64,000 bases of DNA from G016234445 sp964438865 (GTDB lineage Bacteria; Chloroflexota; Dehalococcoidia; Tepidiformales; Tepidiformaceae), in the NCBI GenBank assembly GCA_964438865.1, contig CAYTMI010000007.1:62001-126000 (forward strand), written 5' to 3'. Positions 16,674 to 24,458 of the stretch are shown one piece after another. The notes under the pieces were generated by a model. The model had not been told where the DNA came from. It saw nothing but the letters and a program-made list of their open reading frames with translations, and searched no databases. Each line of letters opens with the position of its first letter. The stretch's first letter is position 1. The translations under genes and the position numbers were made by a program.

Positions 16674-16711
16674 TACCGCTCGGTAGGCTCTTCCTGTGAA
16701 CCATCGTTCAC
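16674..16711. promoter_or_regulatory. Two inverted repeats upstream of the diiron operon
   Basis: TACCG-CT-CGGTA (16674-16685) and GTGAAC-CATC-GTTCAC (16696-16711) are both perfect inverted repeats in the 158-base gap between the PAS-LuxR gene and the diiron gene. The first resembles TetR-type operators and the second a LuxR- or GntR-type site. Either could be the operator of the downstream operon. No TetR gene is present in the window. Confidence 0.45.
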
Positions 16712-16765
16712 ATTGAAACCGGCGTTGCGGGCGCGGGGCCGCCGCCAGGAAGAGGAGCACAGAGC

Positions 16766-18022
16766 ATGGTAACGACCACCGACGTCCTGCAGAAGGGCCT
16801 CGAACGGGGCTGGAGCGCAGTCCTCGTGCAGCGCGCGTTCGCTGCCGGGTTCACCCCCGAAAGCATCGGCCAGGCGATGGAGATGGAGATCTCCCTCAGC
16901 CAGGCGGAGAAGCTCATCGAGCGCCAGGAGATCGCCCTCGAAGGCAAAGTCTACGACGAAGAGCAGGAAGCCTACATCGACAAAGTGAAGTCCGGGCGCT
17001 ACGACCTCGAATGGCTGAACGACGACCGCCCGGTATGGGGCATCCGGGCCAAGCGGCGCGACCCGCGGCGCGGACTGACGATGATCGACATCAACGACGC
17101 GTACGCCGGCGAGCCGGAGGACAAGCCCACCGGCCGCAGCATGGCCGCCCGAGGATCGACGCTGGATCCGGACACCCAGTATCCCGACATGGGTTACATC
17201 TTCAACGAGAAGTACCAGGTCTGGGCTGAAAACGTCGTGCCCCTCTATGAAGAGGCCGTGCAGCGCCAGTGGAGCGCCGCCCGCGACATCCCCTGGGACA
17301 CCCTGCAACCCCTGCCGGACGACCTGGAGCGGGCCCAATGCCAGGTCTCCACGTTCCTCACCGAAGTGGAAATGATCGCCAGCGACTTCCCGTCGAAGTG
17401 GGTCTGGCGGATGAACCAGCACTTCCACGAGGTGAAGATGTTCCTGAGCACCCAGGCGATGGACGAGGCCCGGCACCTGGAGGTGTTCAGGAAGCGCGCC
17501 CTGGCGAATGGCGGCGGATTGCTCCGGTGCCGGGCGAACACTGAGATGGGCCTGGCGGGGATCCTGCTGGCGCCCACGTACGCCCAGGGGTCCTTCCTGA
17601 TGCACGTAGGCGGCGAAGGGCTGGTCCTCGACCTCTTTCGGGCCGGCGAGTTCCTCGCGCAGAACAAGTGCGAGAAGGAGATCTACCGGCTCTGCATGCA
17701 GGACGAAGCGCGCCACGTCTCCTACGGCACCATGCACCTCAAGTACTTCCTCGAACATCACCCGAACCGCCCGGAAGCCGAGGAAGAACTGCATGCCGTC
17801 GCGGACACGTTCGAACGGGGCTTCGCGACCTTCCTGGTCAACCCGTGGCTCGTGGAACCGCTGGCCGTCCTGGCCGGCGGTGGCATCAAGCACATCGACC
17901 GGGGCATGGACGCCGTGAAGGTTGTCTGGCAGCGAATCGTGGACGAGTACCTGAACCGCTGCGAGGCGGCCGGGTTCGATCGGCGCTCACGCATCAAGCT
18001 GCCCGCCGAAGCGCCGTACTGA
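16766..18022 (+). CDS. Ferritin-like diiron oxygenase/oxidase
   Basis: A 418-residue protein with a four-helix diiron core. Metal ligands are suggested by FLTEVEM (Glu200/Glu202), DEARHLE (233-239, Glu234 and His237) and QDEARHVSYG (Glu314 and His317), the last two being paired E-x-x-H motifs. The order resembles AurF and other ferritin-like hydroxylases or N-oxygenases rather than storage ferritins. Start ATG follows AGGAAGAGGAG. It heads an operon with an SCP2-like protein and a 2[4Fe-4S] ferredoxin, a plausible substrate carrier and electron donor, suggesting oxygenation of a hydrophobic molecule. Confidence 0.85.
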   Translation: MVTTTDVLQKGLERGWSAVLVQRAFAAGFTPESIGQAMEMEISLSQAEKLIERQEIALEGKVYDEEQEAYIDKVKSGRYDLEWLNDDRPVWGIRAKRRDPRRGLTMIDINDAYAGEPEDKPTGRSMAARGSTLDPDTQYPDMGYIFNEKYQVWAENVVPLYEEAVQRQWSAARDIPWDTLQPLPDDLERAQCQVSTFLTEVEMIASDFPSKWVWRMNQHFHEVKMFLSTQAMDEARHLEVFRKRALANGGGLLRCRANTEMGLAGILLAPTYAQGSFLMHVGGEGLVLDLFRAGEFLAQNKCEKEIYRLCMQDEARHVSYGTMHLKYFLEHHPNRPEAEEELHAVADTFERGFATFLVNPWLVEPLAVLAGGGIKHIDRGMDAVKVVWQRIVDEYLNRCEAAGFDRRSRIKLPAEAPY

Positions 18023-18059
18023 ACCCACGACGACCGAAGCCCGAGACAGGAGAAAACTC

Positions 18060-18518
18060 ATGACCACAGCAACCAGGTGCCGGTTCCCCTCGACCGAGTG
18101 GTTCGAAGCGCTCGGCGAAGAGATGACCCGCGACCAGGACACGTTCCGCAAGTTCGGATGGATTGACACCGCCGCCGCCATCGTCGTCGAGGCGGGCGGG
18201 GGGCTCGCCGCCAGCCGGGCATGGCTCCTCACTTTCGGGCCCTACACGCTCGACAGCGTGAAGGAGATCCCGCCCGCATCCGCCGACGAGGCCGACTTCA
18301 GACTGATCGCGCCATACTCGACATGGAGGGCGATGGTGGAAAACATCACGGCAAACGACGGAGCAGACCTCAAGCACACCATCAACTACCTCCACTTCGG
18401 GCAGGTCGAACTCAAGGCCGCCGACCAGCTCAAGGCCGACATCTTCTTCCGCGTCAACAGCAGCCTCCAGGCCTACCTGGACAAGGCCGCCTGCGTGGAA
18501 ACCGATTTCGCCGCCTGA
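18060..18518 (+). CDS. SCP2-like sterol/lipid-binding protein
   Basis: The 152-residue protein begins RFPSTEWFEALGEEM, the usual opening of stand-alone SCP2 proteins, and continues with a beta-sheet core and KADIFFRVNSSLQAYLDKA, where the SCP2 fold normally ends. Such proteins bind sterols, fatty acyl chains or hydrophobic substrates and have no catalytic residues. AGGAGAAAACTC precedes the ATG, 37 bases after the diiron gene. The likely job is delivery of a hydrophobic substrate to the diiron enzyme. Confidence 0.75.
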   Translation: MTTATRCRFPSTEWFEALGEEMTRDQDTFRKFGWIDTAAAIVVEAGGGLAASRAWLLTFGPYTLDSVKEIPPASADEADFRLIAPYSTWRAMVENITANDGADLKHTINYLHFGQVELKAADQLKADIFFRVNSSLQAYLDKAACVETDFAA

Positions 18519-18543
18519 GCGAACGCAACCGGAGGGCCTGGAC

Positions 18544-18822
18544 ATGACCGGTCGAGCACGGCCAACCTCAACTACAGAGACTGCTACGTCCTACATCATC
18601 AGTTCCGACTGCTTGAATTGTGGCGTGTGCGAGTTCATGTGCCCGGAGGGCGCCATCGTCCAGGCCCCCAACCAATTCATCGTCGACAAACGCCTCTGCA
18701 CCGGCTGCGGGAAGTGCGTGCCCTACTGCCTCATCCGGGCGATCACGACGCGCGATCGGTTCGCCGAGCGGCAGGAGCGGACAGTGAAGGCGAAGTTGCG
18801 CCGGGCGTTGGGCGAGGGCTGA
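18544..18822 (+). CDS. 2[4Fe-4S] ferredoxin
   Basis: A 92-residue protein with two complete cluster motifs: C-x2-C-x2-C-x3-C at residues 23, 26, 29 and 33 (CLNCGVCEFMC), and again at 52, 55, 58 and 62 (CTGCGKCVPYC). The C-terminal 30 residues are basic. It is the third gene of the diiron operon and sits 26 bases after the SCP2 gene, with CCGGAGGGCC as ribosome binding site. Electron transfer to the diiron oxygenase is inferred from position. Confidence 0.92.
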   Translation: MTGRARPTSTTETATSYIISSDCLNCGVCEFMCPEGAIVQAPNQFIVDKRLCTGCGKCVPYCLIRAITTRDRFAERQERTVKAKLRRALGEG

Positions 18823-18848
18823 TACAGGGCCGGCGCGGCAAGAGAGGT

Positions 18849-18886
18849 GCAGGGGACCGGGCTTCTACCCGGTCTCCTGCTTTTCT
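18849..18886 (+). terminator. Rho-independent terminator of the diiron operon
   Basis: A 13-bp stem (18849-18861 with 18868-18880, one G-U wobble) with loop CTTCTA is followed by TTTTCT. It lies 27 bases after the ferredoxin stop codon and separates this operon from the ThDP-enzyme gene. Confidence 0.88.
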
Positions 18887-19005
18887 GCCGGTTCCGGGGA
18901 TCGCGAGGGAGAGAGCCGCGTCGCCGCTTCTCGGCAGGCTCTGCCAGTTTGGCGCGCTTCCCGTATGATGCGGCTCGACCACTACATCTCCCGGGAGCGT
19001 CTTCC

Positions 19006-20658
19006 ATGGCCACCGTTACTGGCGCCCAGATCATTGCCAGGTCCCTGAAGCAGCAGGGTGTCGAGTACATGTTCGGGATCGTCGGGATCCCGGTCGTCCC
19101 CATCGCCATCATGGCCCAGCGCGAGGGCATCAAGTTCCTCGGCTTCCGCAACGAACAGGCCGCAGGGTATGCTGCCGCCGCCGTTGGCTACCTCACCGGC
19201 CGCCCCGGCGTCTGCCTCGGCGTTTCCGGCCCGGGGATGATCCACGGCGTCGCGGGGATGGCCAACGCCTGGTCCAACAACTGGCCGATGATCCTCATCG
19301 GCGGCGCCAACGACACCTACCAGAACGGCCAGGGAGCGTTCCAGGAAGCCCCCCAGATCGAGGCGGCCCGGCCCTTCGCGAAGTACTGTGCCCGCCCCGA
19401 TAGCGTCGCCCGCATCCCCTTCTTCGTCGAGCAGGCCGTCCGCACGTCCATCTACGGCCGCCCCGGTGCCGTCTACCTCGACTTCCCCGGCGACGTCATC
19501 ACCGGCTCCGTGGAGGAGGACCAGGTCCACTACCCGCCGCGCTGCCCGGAACCGCCGCGGATGCTGACCCCCCAGGAGAACGTCGAGAGCGCCATCGCCG
19601 CCCTCAAGTCCGCCGAACGCCCGCTCGTCATCGTCGGCAAGGGCGCGGCCTATTCTCGCGCCGAGAACGAAGTCCGCGAATTCCTCGAAGCCACCCAGCT
19701 TCCCTACCTGGCCTCGCCGATGGGCAAGGGAGTTATGCCGGACGACCACCCGCTCTCGATCGCGCCGGCCCGTTCCTTCGCCCTCCAGAACGCCGACGTC
19801 GTCTTCCTGATGGGCGCCCGCCTCAACTGGATGATGCACTTCGGGCTGCCCCCGCGCTTCAACGAAAAGGTGCGGGTCATCCAGATGGACATCTCCGCCG
19901 AGGAGATCGGCACGAACGTCCCGACCGAAGTCGCGCTTGTCGGCGACGCCAAGGCGATCACCGGCCAACTCAACGCCGCGCTGAAGGCCCAGCCCTGGCA
20001 GTACCCCTCGGAAACGACCTGGTGGACTGGCCTCCAGAAGAAGATCGAAGAGAACGCCGCCTCCGTGGAGACCATGACCCAGGACGAGTCGGTCCCGATG
20101 ACCTATTACCGGGTCCTCCGCGAAGTGCGCGACCTCATCCCGCGCGACGCGATCATCCAGAACGAAGGCGCGAGCACGATGGACATCGGCCGCACCATGC
20201 TTCCCAACTACCTTCCCCGCCACCGGCTCGACGCAGGCAGCTTCGGGACCATGGGGGTGGGCCTCGGCCAGGCGATTGCCGCCGCGGTCGTCCACCCCGG
20301 CAAAAAGGTCGTCTGCGTCGAAGGCGACTCGGCCTGGGGCTTCAGCGGCATGGAGGTGGAGACGGCGGCCCGTTACGGTCTGAACATCACCTTCATCATC
20401 GTGAACAACAACGGCATCGGGGGGGGGCCGGACGAACTCGACCCCGCGAAGGTGCCCCCGTCGGCGTACACCCCGGCCGCGCACTACGAAAAGATGGCCG
20501 AGATCTACGGTGGCAAGGGCTTCTTCGTCACCCGGCCCGAAGAACTCGGGCCGGCCCTGAAGGAAGCGCTGGCGACGGAAAAGCCGAGCATCGTCAACAT
20601 CATGATCGACGCCCGCAGCCAGCGGAAGCCGCAACAGTTCGCCTGGCTGACGCGGTAG
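19006..20658 (+). CDS. ThDP-dependent 2-hydroxyacyl-CoA lyase / oxalyl-CoA decarboxylase
   Basis: A 550-residue enzyme with the three-domain thiamine diphosphate fold. The catalytic glutamate is in FRNEQAAGY (Glu50), and the ThDP/Mg motif starts at GDS (440-442) and runs to NNNGIGGG. VSGPGMIHGVAGMANA is the hallmark of the oxalyl-CoA decarboxylase/HACL branch, and the C-terminal PQQFAWLTR resembles the end of HACL proteins. It either decarboxylates oxalyl-CoA or cleaves 2-hydroxyacyl-CoA into an aldehyde and formyl-CoA. No formyl-CoA transferase (Frc) is adjacent, but a CaiB-family gene lies 1.2 kb away. Start ATG 19006 has CGGGAG before it; a TATGAT box lies at 18963. Confidence 0.9.
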   Translation: MATVTGAQIIARSLKQQGVEYMFGIVGIPVVPIAIMAQREGIKFLGFRNEQAAGYAAAAVGYLTGRPGVCLGVSGPGMIHGVAGMANAWSNNWPMILIGGANDTYQNGQGAFQEAPQIEAARPFAKYCARPDSVARIPFFVEQAVRTSIYGRPGAVYLDFPGDVITGSVEEDQVHYPPRCPEPPRMLTPQENVESAIAALKSAERPLVIVGKGAAYSRAENEVREFLEATQLPYLASPMGKGVMPDDHPLSIAPARSFALQNADVVFLMGARLNWMMHFGLPPRFNEKVRVIQMDISAEEIGTNVPTEVALVGDAKAITGQLNAALKAQPWQYPSETTWWTGLQKKIEENAASVETMTQDESVPMTYYRVLREVRDLIPRDAIIQNEGASTMDIGRTMLPNYLPRHRLDAGSFGTMGVGLGQAIAAAVVHPGKKVVCVEGDSAWGFSGMEVETAARYGLNITFIIVNNNGIGGGPDELDPAKVPPSAYTPAAHYEKMAEIYGGKGFFVTRPEELGPALKEALATEKPSIVNIMIDARSQRKPQQFAWLTR

Positions 20659-20687
20659 GAGATGTGACGCGGCCGGAGGGGTGCAGG

Positions 20688-20897
20688 ATGGTCAGGTATG
20701 AGATCATCATCTACTGGAGCGCCGACGATGATGCGTTCATCGCGGAGGTGCCGGAGTTGCCGGGCTGTGCCGCTGATGGCGAGACCTACGCCGAGGCCGT
20801 CAGCAACGTCGAAGTCGTGATCGCGGAGTGGATCGAGACAGCGCGTGAGCTTGGCCGCGAGATCCTCGAGCCAAAGGGACGCTTGCTGTTCGCCTGA
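20688..20897 (+). CDS. HicB-like antitoxin-family protein
   Basis: A 69-residue protein with the HicB ferredoxin-like/RNase H-type core: YEIIIYWSADDDAFIAEVPELPGC, then ADGETYAEAVSNVEVVIAEWIE. HicB proteins neutralise HicA mRNA interferases, but no HicA frame is adjacent and the C-terminal DNA-binding part of long HicBs is absent. GGAGGGG precedes the ATG, which lies 29 bases after the HACL stop. It converges with a RelE-type toxin gene 4 bases away. It may be a solitary regulator. Confidence 0.82.
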   Translation: MVRYEIIIYWSADDDAFIAEVPELPGCAADGETYAEAVSNVEVVIAEWIETARELGREILEPKGRLLFA

Positions 20898-20901
20898 CGG
20901 C

Positions 20902-21171
20902 CTAGAACCGGCGGAGGATGTGGTCATACTCGGTATGGGAGCCGATCCAAAACCACGTGACCTGGTCTCCCTCGCGAAAACAGAGGGCGCGGTAGCCCAA
21001 ACCGACCCGTACGGACCAGACTGCGCGATCGGGCCGCACCTGTTTGAACGCCAAGCTGGGGTGCCAGGGGTCCGAACGGAACCGCCGCCACTCGCGATCG
21101 GCGTGGGCCCGAACGTGCGAAGGCAAGTGATCCAGAGCTTGGCGGAACTCGTGTGTCGTGATTGAGTTCAC
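20902..21171 (-). CDS. RelE/ParE-type toxin
   Basis: The 89-residue basic protein follows the RelE/ParE/HigB pattern: HPSLAFKQVRPDRAVWSVRVG, GYRALCFREGDQVTWFWIGSHTEYDHIL. These toxins cleave mRNA on ribosomes or act on gyrase. Its start overlaps the stop of the upstream gene by four bases (ATGA), giving the usual antitoxin-first translational coupling. Confidence 0.82.
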   Translation of the reverse strand: MNSITTHEFRQALDHLPSHVRAHADREWRRFRSDPWHPSLAFKQVRPDRAVWSVRVGLGYRALCFREGDQVTWFWIGSHTEYDHILRRF

Positions 21172-21377
21172 GAGAAAAGAGGACGGCCCTCGCCCTTGGC
21201 CACCGATGCCGTCGCCTCGGCCACCAGGCGATCGAGCACGTCCGGCCGAGAAGCGATCAAGTCATCGATCGCTTCCTCTGATGCCAGGTCTGCCAGCAGC
21301 GTCTCCGCGAGCGCGTCCTGTGCATCCTCAGGCAGCTCGTTCAGCGCTTCGAATGCTCTCTGCAGAAGCTTCGTCAT
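21168..21377 (-). CDS. Antitoxin partner of the RelE/ParE-type toxin
   Basis: A 69-residue acidic protein rich in helix formers (LNELPEDAQDALAETLL), the size and character of the small antitoxins paired with RelE/ParE toxins. It precedes the toxin and overlaps it by four bases. TAAGCT lies six bases before its ATG with no ribosome binding site, so its mRNA is probably leaderless. Identification rests mainly on the pairing, since no DNA-binding motif is clear. Confidence 0.75.
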   Translation of the reverse strand: MTKLLQRAFEALNELPEDAQDALAETLLADLASEEAIDDLIASRPDVLDRLVAEATASVAKGEGRPLFS

Positions 21378-21408
21378 GGCTCAAGCTTACCACCCGTGGC
21401 CCCTGCGA

Positions 21409-21873
21409 CTACGCCTTCTCCACCAGGAAGCCGCAGTCGCAGGGGTGCTGGTCCAGGTTGTAGTGGAACTTGTACAGCTCCATCGGCCCGCTCGCCGGCT
21501 CGTAGCCGTTCGCTTCCATCCAGTCGGCGACGGCCATCATCGCGTCGTCCGTCTCGTCGATGTCGTCCGCGTAACAGTAGGCGAACTGGCCCCCGGGGAA
21601 GAACATCGTCCGCGCCGGTGGTGGCGCCTCATAGTCGCTCCGCACCGGCACGAGCGTCCGGAAGGTGACTCGCTCCTCGTCCTCTTCGTCGCCGGCGATC
21701 AGCCAGCCGATGCCCGCGATTTCGACCCGGCCGAGGTCGGGCCGGTGTTTGAGCCGCCAGGCGTTGAACTGTTCCCAGAGCTCCGGGATCTCTTCGGCGG
21801 GGCCGGTGTGTTCCATGTAGGCCAGCCGCATCTCCGGCAGGCGCGTGAGCCGCACATTTCGTTCGAAGGTCAC
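21409..21873 (-). CDS. GyrI-like small-molecule-binding protein
   Basis: A 154-residue protein with the GyrI/effector-binding (SHS2) fold: VRLTRLPEMRLAYMEHTGPAEEIPELWEQF at the start and a later ADWMEANGYEPASGPMELY segment. Stand-alone members bind or hydrolyse small cyclic or drug-like molecules, and in regulators the same domain senses effectors. The GTG start at 21873 overlaps the stop of the CaiB-family gene by four bases (GTGA), supporting this start and co-translation. HPCDCGF near the C-terminus holds two of its few cysteines. Confidence 0.82.
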   Translation of the reverse strand: MTFERNVRLTRLPEMRLAYMEHTGPAEEIPELWEQFNAWRLKHRPDLGRVEIAGIGWLIAGDEEDEERVTFRTLVPVRSDYEAPPPARTMFFPGGQFAYCYADDIDETDDAMMAVADWMEANGYEPASGPMELYKFHYNLDQHPCDCGFLVEKA

Positions 21874-23066
21874 GGGATGGCCCCGCGTTCCTTGAGGGCG
21901 ATGATCCCATCCCAATCGTAGCCAAGATCGAGGAGCACCTGTTCCGTGTCCTGCCCGAGTTCGGGGACCCAGCCGCGAAGCTCGATCGGCGTGCCGTAGA
22001 AGTCCGCAGGAGTCGCTACCTGGCGGACCGGCCCGTCTGGCCCCGGCACCTGCACGAAGACCCCCGCCGCTTCCGCGACCGGGTCCGTCGTCACATCCTC
22101 GATCGTGTTCACCGGCGCCCACCAGACGTTCTCCCGGTCGAAGACCGGCGCCCATTCCGCCAGCGTCTTCCAGGCCATGACCGCGTCGAGTTCGGCCACC
22201 AGTGCCTCTGCGTTCTGCATCCGCGCGGGAATGCTGTTGAAGCGTTCATCCGCGGCCATCCATTCGACGCCGAGGGCGCGGATGAGGTCGGGCCAGTGGC
22301 GGTCTGCCTGCAAGAGGAGCAGCCAGAACCACTTGCCGTCCCGGTCGCGGAAGCTGTTGATGATCGGGTTGACCGCGTGGCGGCGGTCATACGGCACGAC
22401 CGGCGTGCCGAAGCGCAGGTGGGTGTTCGTGTCCCAGCCCATCATGTAGACGCCGACGCGGAGGAGCGAGACCGCGAGCCGCTGTCCCTTGCCGTTCCGT
22501 TCGCGGGCGAAGAGCGCGGCCGAGATGGCCCCGGCGGCGTTCGACCCGGTCATGTGGTCGCCCATCCCGCCGCGCTGTTGCGGAGGCTCCATCCCGGGCG
22601 CGGTAAGGCTCGCCGCCACCCCTGCGCGGGCCCAGAAGGCGCCGATGTCGTAGGCGGCGCGGTTCGCTTCTTCGCCTTCGGACCCGTAGCCGGTGACCTG
22701 GCAGTAGATCAGCCGGGTGTTACGCGCCGCGCAGTCGTCGTACCCCAGCCCGAACTTCTCCAGGACCCGCGGCCGGTAGTTCGAAACGAACACGTCGGCC
22801 CCGGCGATCAGGCGGCGGGCGACGGCCAGGCCCTCTTCGCTGTCGAGGTTGAGAGCGACGCTCCGTTTCCCGCGGTTGTCGAGTTCGAACGGCGGGTTAT
22901 AGGGGAGGTCCAGGAGCCCCGCGAAAAGCCCGCGGAAGGGGTCGCCTTCCGGTGGTTCGATCTTGATGACGTCGGCGCCCCAGTCGGCGAGGATACCGCC
23001 ACAGGATGGCCCCGCCACCCAGACGCCCATCTCCACGACCTTCACGCCGGTTAGCGGTCCTGCCAT
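21870..23066 (-). CDS. CaiB/BaiF-family CoA transferase
   Basis: A 398-residue class III CoA transferase. It opens MAGPLTGVKVVEMG, then GADVIKIEPPEGDP, NRGKRSVALNLDSEEG, and SNYRPRVLEKFGLGYD. Class III enzymes use an aspartate in a later loop; YDIGAFWARAG is the matching region. They move CoA between carboxylic acids, for example formyl-CoA/oxalate, carnitine or bile acids. With the HACL/oxalyl-CoA decarboxylase gene nearby a role with oxalate or 2-hydroxy acids is possible, but the substrate is not readable. ATG 23066 follows GAAGGAGGAGCGC and is preferred over an upstream in-frame ATG at 23111. Confidence 0.9.
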   Translation of the reverse strand: MAGPLTGVKVVEMGVWVAGPSCGGILADWGADVIKIEPPEGDPFRGLFAGLLDLPYNPPFELDNRGKRSVALNLDSEEGLAVARRLIAGADVFVSNYRPRVLEKFGLGYDDCAARNTRLIYCQVTGYGSEGEEANRAAYDIGAFWARAGVAASLTAPGMEPPQQRGGMGDHMTGSNAAGAISAALFARERNGKGQRLAVSLLRVGVYMMGWDTNTHLRFGTPVVPYDRRHAVNPIINSFRDRDGKWFWLLLLQADRHWPDLIRALGVEWMAADERFNSIPARMQNAEALVAELDAVMAWKTLAEWAPVFDRENVWWAPVNTIEDVTTDPVAEAAGVFVQVPGPDGPVRQVATPADFYGTPIELRGWVPELGQDTEQVLLDLGYDWDGIIALKERGAIP

Positions 23067-23149
23067 GCGCTCCTCCTTCGATACCCAATGGATTCTACTC
23101 GGGAGGCGCACTACCTGAACTTCCGGGACCCGCGGTAGGGACCCGGCGC

Positions 23150-24343
23150 CTACACCACGGCCGCGGTCACGCTCACCACTGGCGGGAGTGTGCCCGGGAG
23201 CCGCTGCCAGCGTTCGCCCGCGTTCGCGCCGTAGTAGACGGCGCCGTTGCTCGTGCCCACGTAGACGCCTTCGGACGGCAGTCCGTCGGTGTCGAGTCCC
23301 TCACGATAGACGCTCTGGTAGTCGTGCGGGCCCGGCAGTCCGTTCGTGAGCGGCTCCCACGTCTTCCCGGCGTCGCCTGTCCGGTACACCGCAAACTGGC
23401 CCGGCGCCACCCGGAAGTTGTCGGCGCCGTAGTCCAGCGGCACGACGAAGACGGCGTCCGCGCCCTGCTTCGTCACCGCGATCGGGAAGCCGTGGAACGA
23501 GGGCAGCCCCTCGGTCACGTCCACCCAGGTGGCACCGAGGTCATCCGAACGGAAGACGCCCCAGTGCGCCTGTCCCCAGAGCCGATCCGGGTTCTTGGGG
23601 TCAAGCCTCATCCGGTGCAGTTCGTCCAGCCCGGCGGGGTCCTTCCCGGGGGGCAAGAGGGACGGGAATTGCCCGATGGCCTCGGCGAGCAGCTTCGTCG
23701 CCACCGGGTGTGTGGGGATGGCGTTCTGCGAAAAAACCTCCCAGCTCGCACCCCCGTCCACCGACTTGAACGACCCGCCGGCGCCGACGCAAAGGTAGAT
23801 GCGCTTCGCGTCGCGCGGGTCCACCTCGACGGAGTGAATGCAGGAGTCGCCGCCGCCCGTGCCAGACCAGTACTTCCGGTACTCGTGCCGGTTGATCGAC
23901 TCCACCGGCGCCCATGACCGGCCCCAGTCCTCACTCCGGAAGAGGCCGGCCGGCTGGGTGCCAGCGAAGACGACCCCGGGCTCGCTCGCGTGTCCCGGAG
24001 TCACGTTCCAGATGTTGCCGATCGCCCCGGGGGCCGCCTGCGACCATTCGCCCATGGGGTGCTCGCTCGTGCTCCGCATGTCCGGCGGAAACTTGAGCCC
24101 TTCGCTTCGGAAGTCCCAGGTCTTGCCCAGGTCCTCGCTTTTCGCGACCGATGGGCCCCAGGCCCAGTGGTTTGCGGCGGCGTAGAGGCGCGGCGTCGTG
24201 TCTCTGAGGTCGGCTGCGAGATGGAGGAACGTCCAGCCCGGAAGGATCGGGTCCGAAAGCTCCCACTTCTCTCGCCGTTCGTCGGAGGTGTACACGAAGC
24301 CGCCCTTCTTCGTCCCCACAAGCAGCATGACTTTCGATGCCAT
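23150..24343 (-). CDS. BNR/sialidase-like beta-propeller protein
   Basis: A 397-residue protein made of repeated Asp-box units such as SEDLGKTWDF, SEDWGRSWAP, SVDGGASWEV, SDDLGATWVD and TGDAGKTWEP, the signature of BNR beta-propellers. No sialidase catalytic arginine triad can be assigned, and there is no signal peptide. Homologues are often labelled exo-alpha-sialidase or photosystem-stability-like without proof. Function unknown. A GAGGAG ribosome binding site precedes the ATG. Confidence 0.83.
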   Translation of the reverse strand: MASKVMLLVGTKKGGFVYTSDERREKWELSDPILPGWTFLHLAADLRDTTPRLYAAANHWAWGPSVAKSEDLGKTWDFRSEGLKFPPDMRSTSEHPMGEWSQAAPGAIGNIWNVTPGHASEPGVVFAGTQPAGLFRSEDWGRSWAPVESINRHEYRKYWSGTGGGDSCIHSVEVDPRDAKRIYLCVGAGGSFKSVDGGASWEVFSQNAIPTHPVATKLLAEAIGQFPSLLPPGKDPAGLDELHRMRLDPKNPDRLWGQAHWGVFRSDDLGATWVDVTEGLPSFHGFPIAVTKQGADAVFVVPLDYGADNFRVAPGQFAVYRTGDAGKTWEPLTNGLPGPHDYQSVYREGLDTDGLPSEGVYVGTSNGAVYYGANAGERWQRLPGTLPPVVSVTAAVV

Positions 24344-24410
24344 GGCATTCTCCTCACCCGTAACGGGGGGCGTAGAGTAGCACGGCCCACAGCCGATACC
24401 GATGCCAGTC

Positions 24411-24431
24411 AGTGGATTTTCTCAATCCACT
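24411..24431. repeat. 8-bp inverted repeat between two minus-strand genes
   Basis: AGTGGATT-TTCTC-AATCCACT is a perfect inverted repeat in an unusually AT-rich patch between the aldo/keto reductase stop and the beta-propeller start. It has no U-tract on either strand. It could be an operator for the beta-propeller gene or a weak terminator for the reductase. Confidence 0.4.
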
Positions 24432-24458
24432 CGGCAATATGACCAGCGACGGGCAATC

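Noticed and set aside
20281..20440. Possible additional selenoprotein or frameshift in the ThDP enzyme (GGGGGGG run)
   Set aside because: The frame is intact across the G run and the ThDP motif is complete.
18982..20634. A 550-codon open frame antisense to the ThDP-enzyme gene
   Set aside because: Shadow of a GC-rich gene: Gly/Asp/Val/Arg-biased, no domain, fully inside a well-supported enzyme on the other strand.
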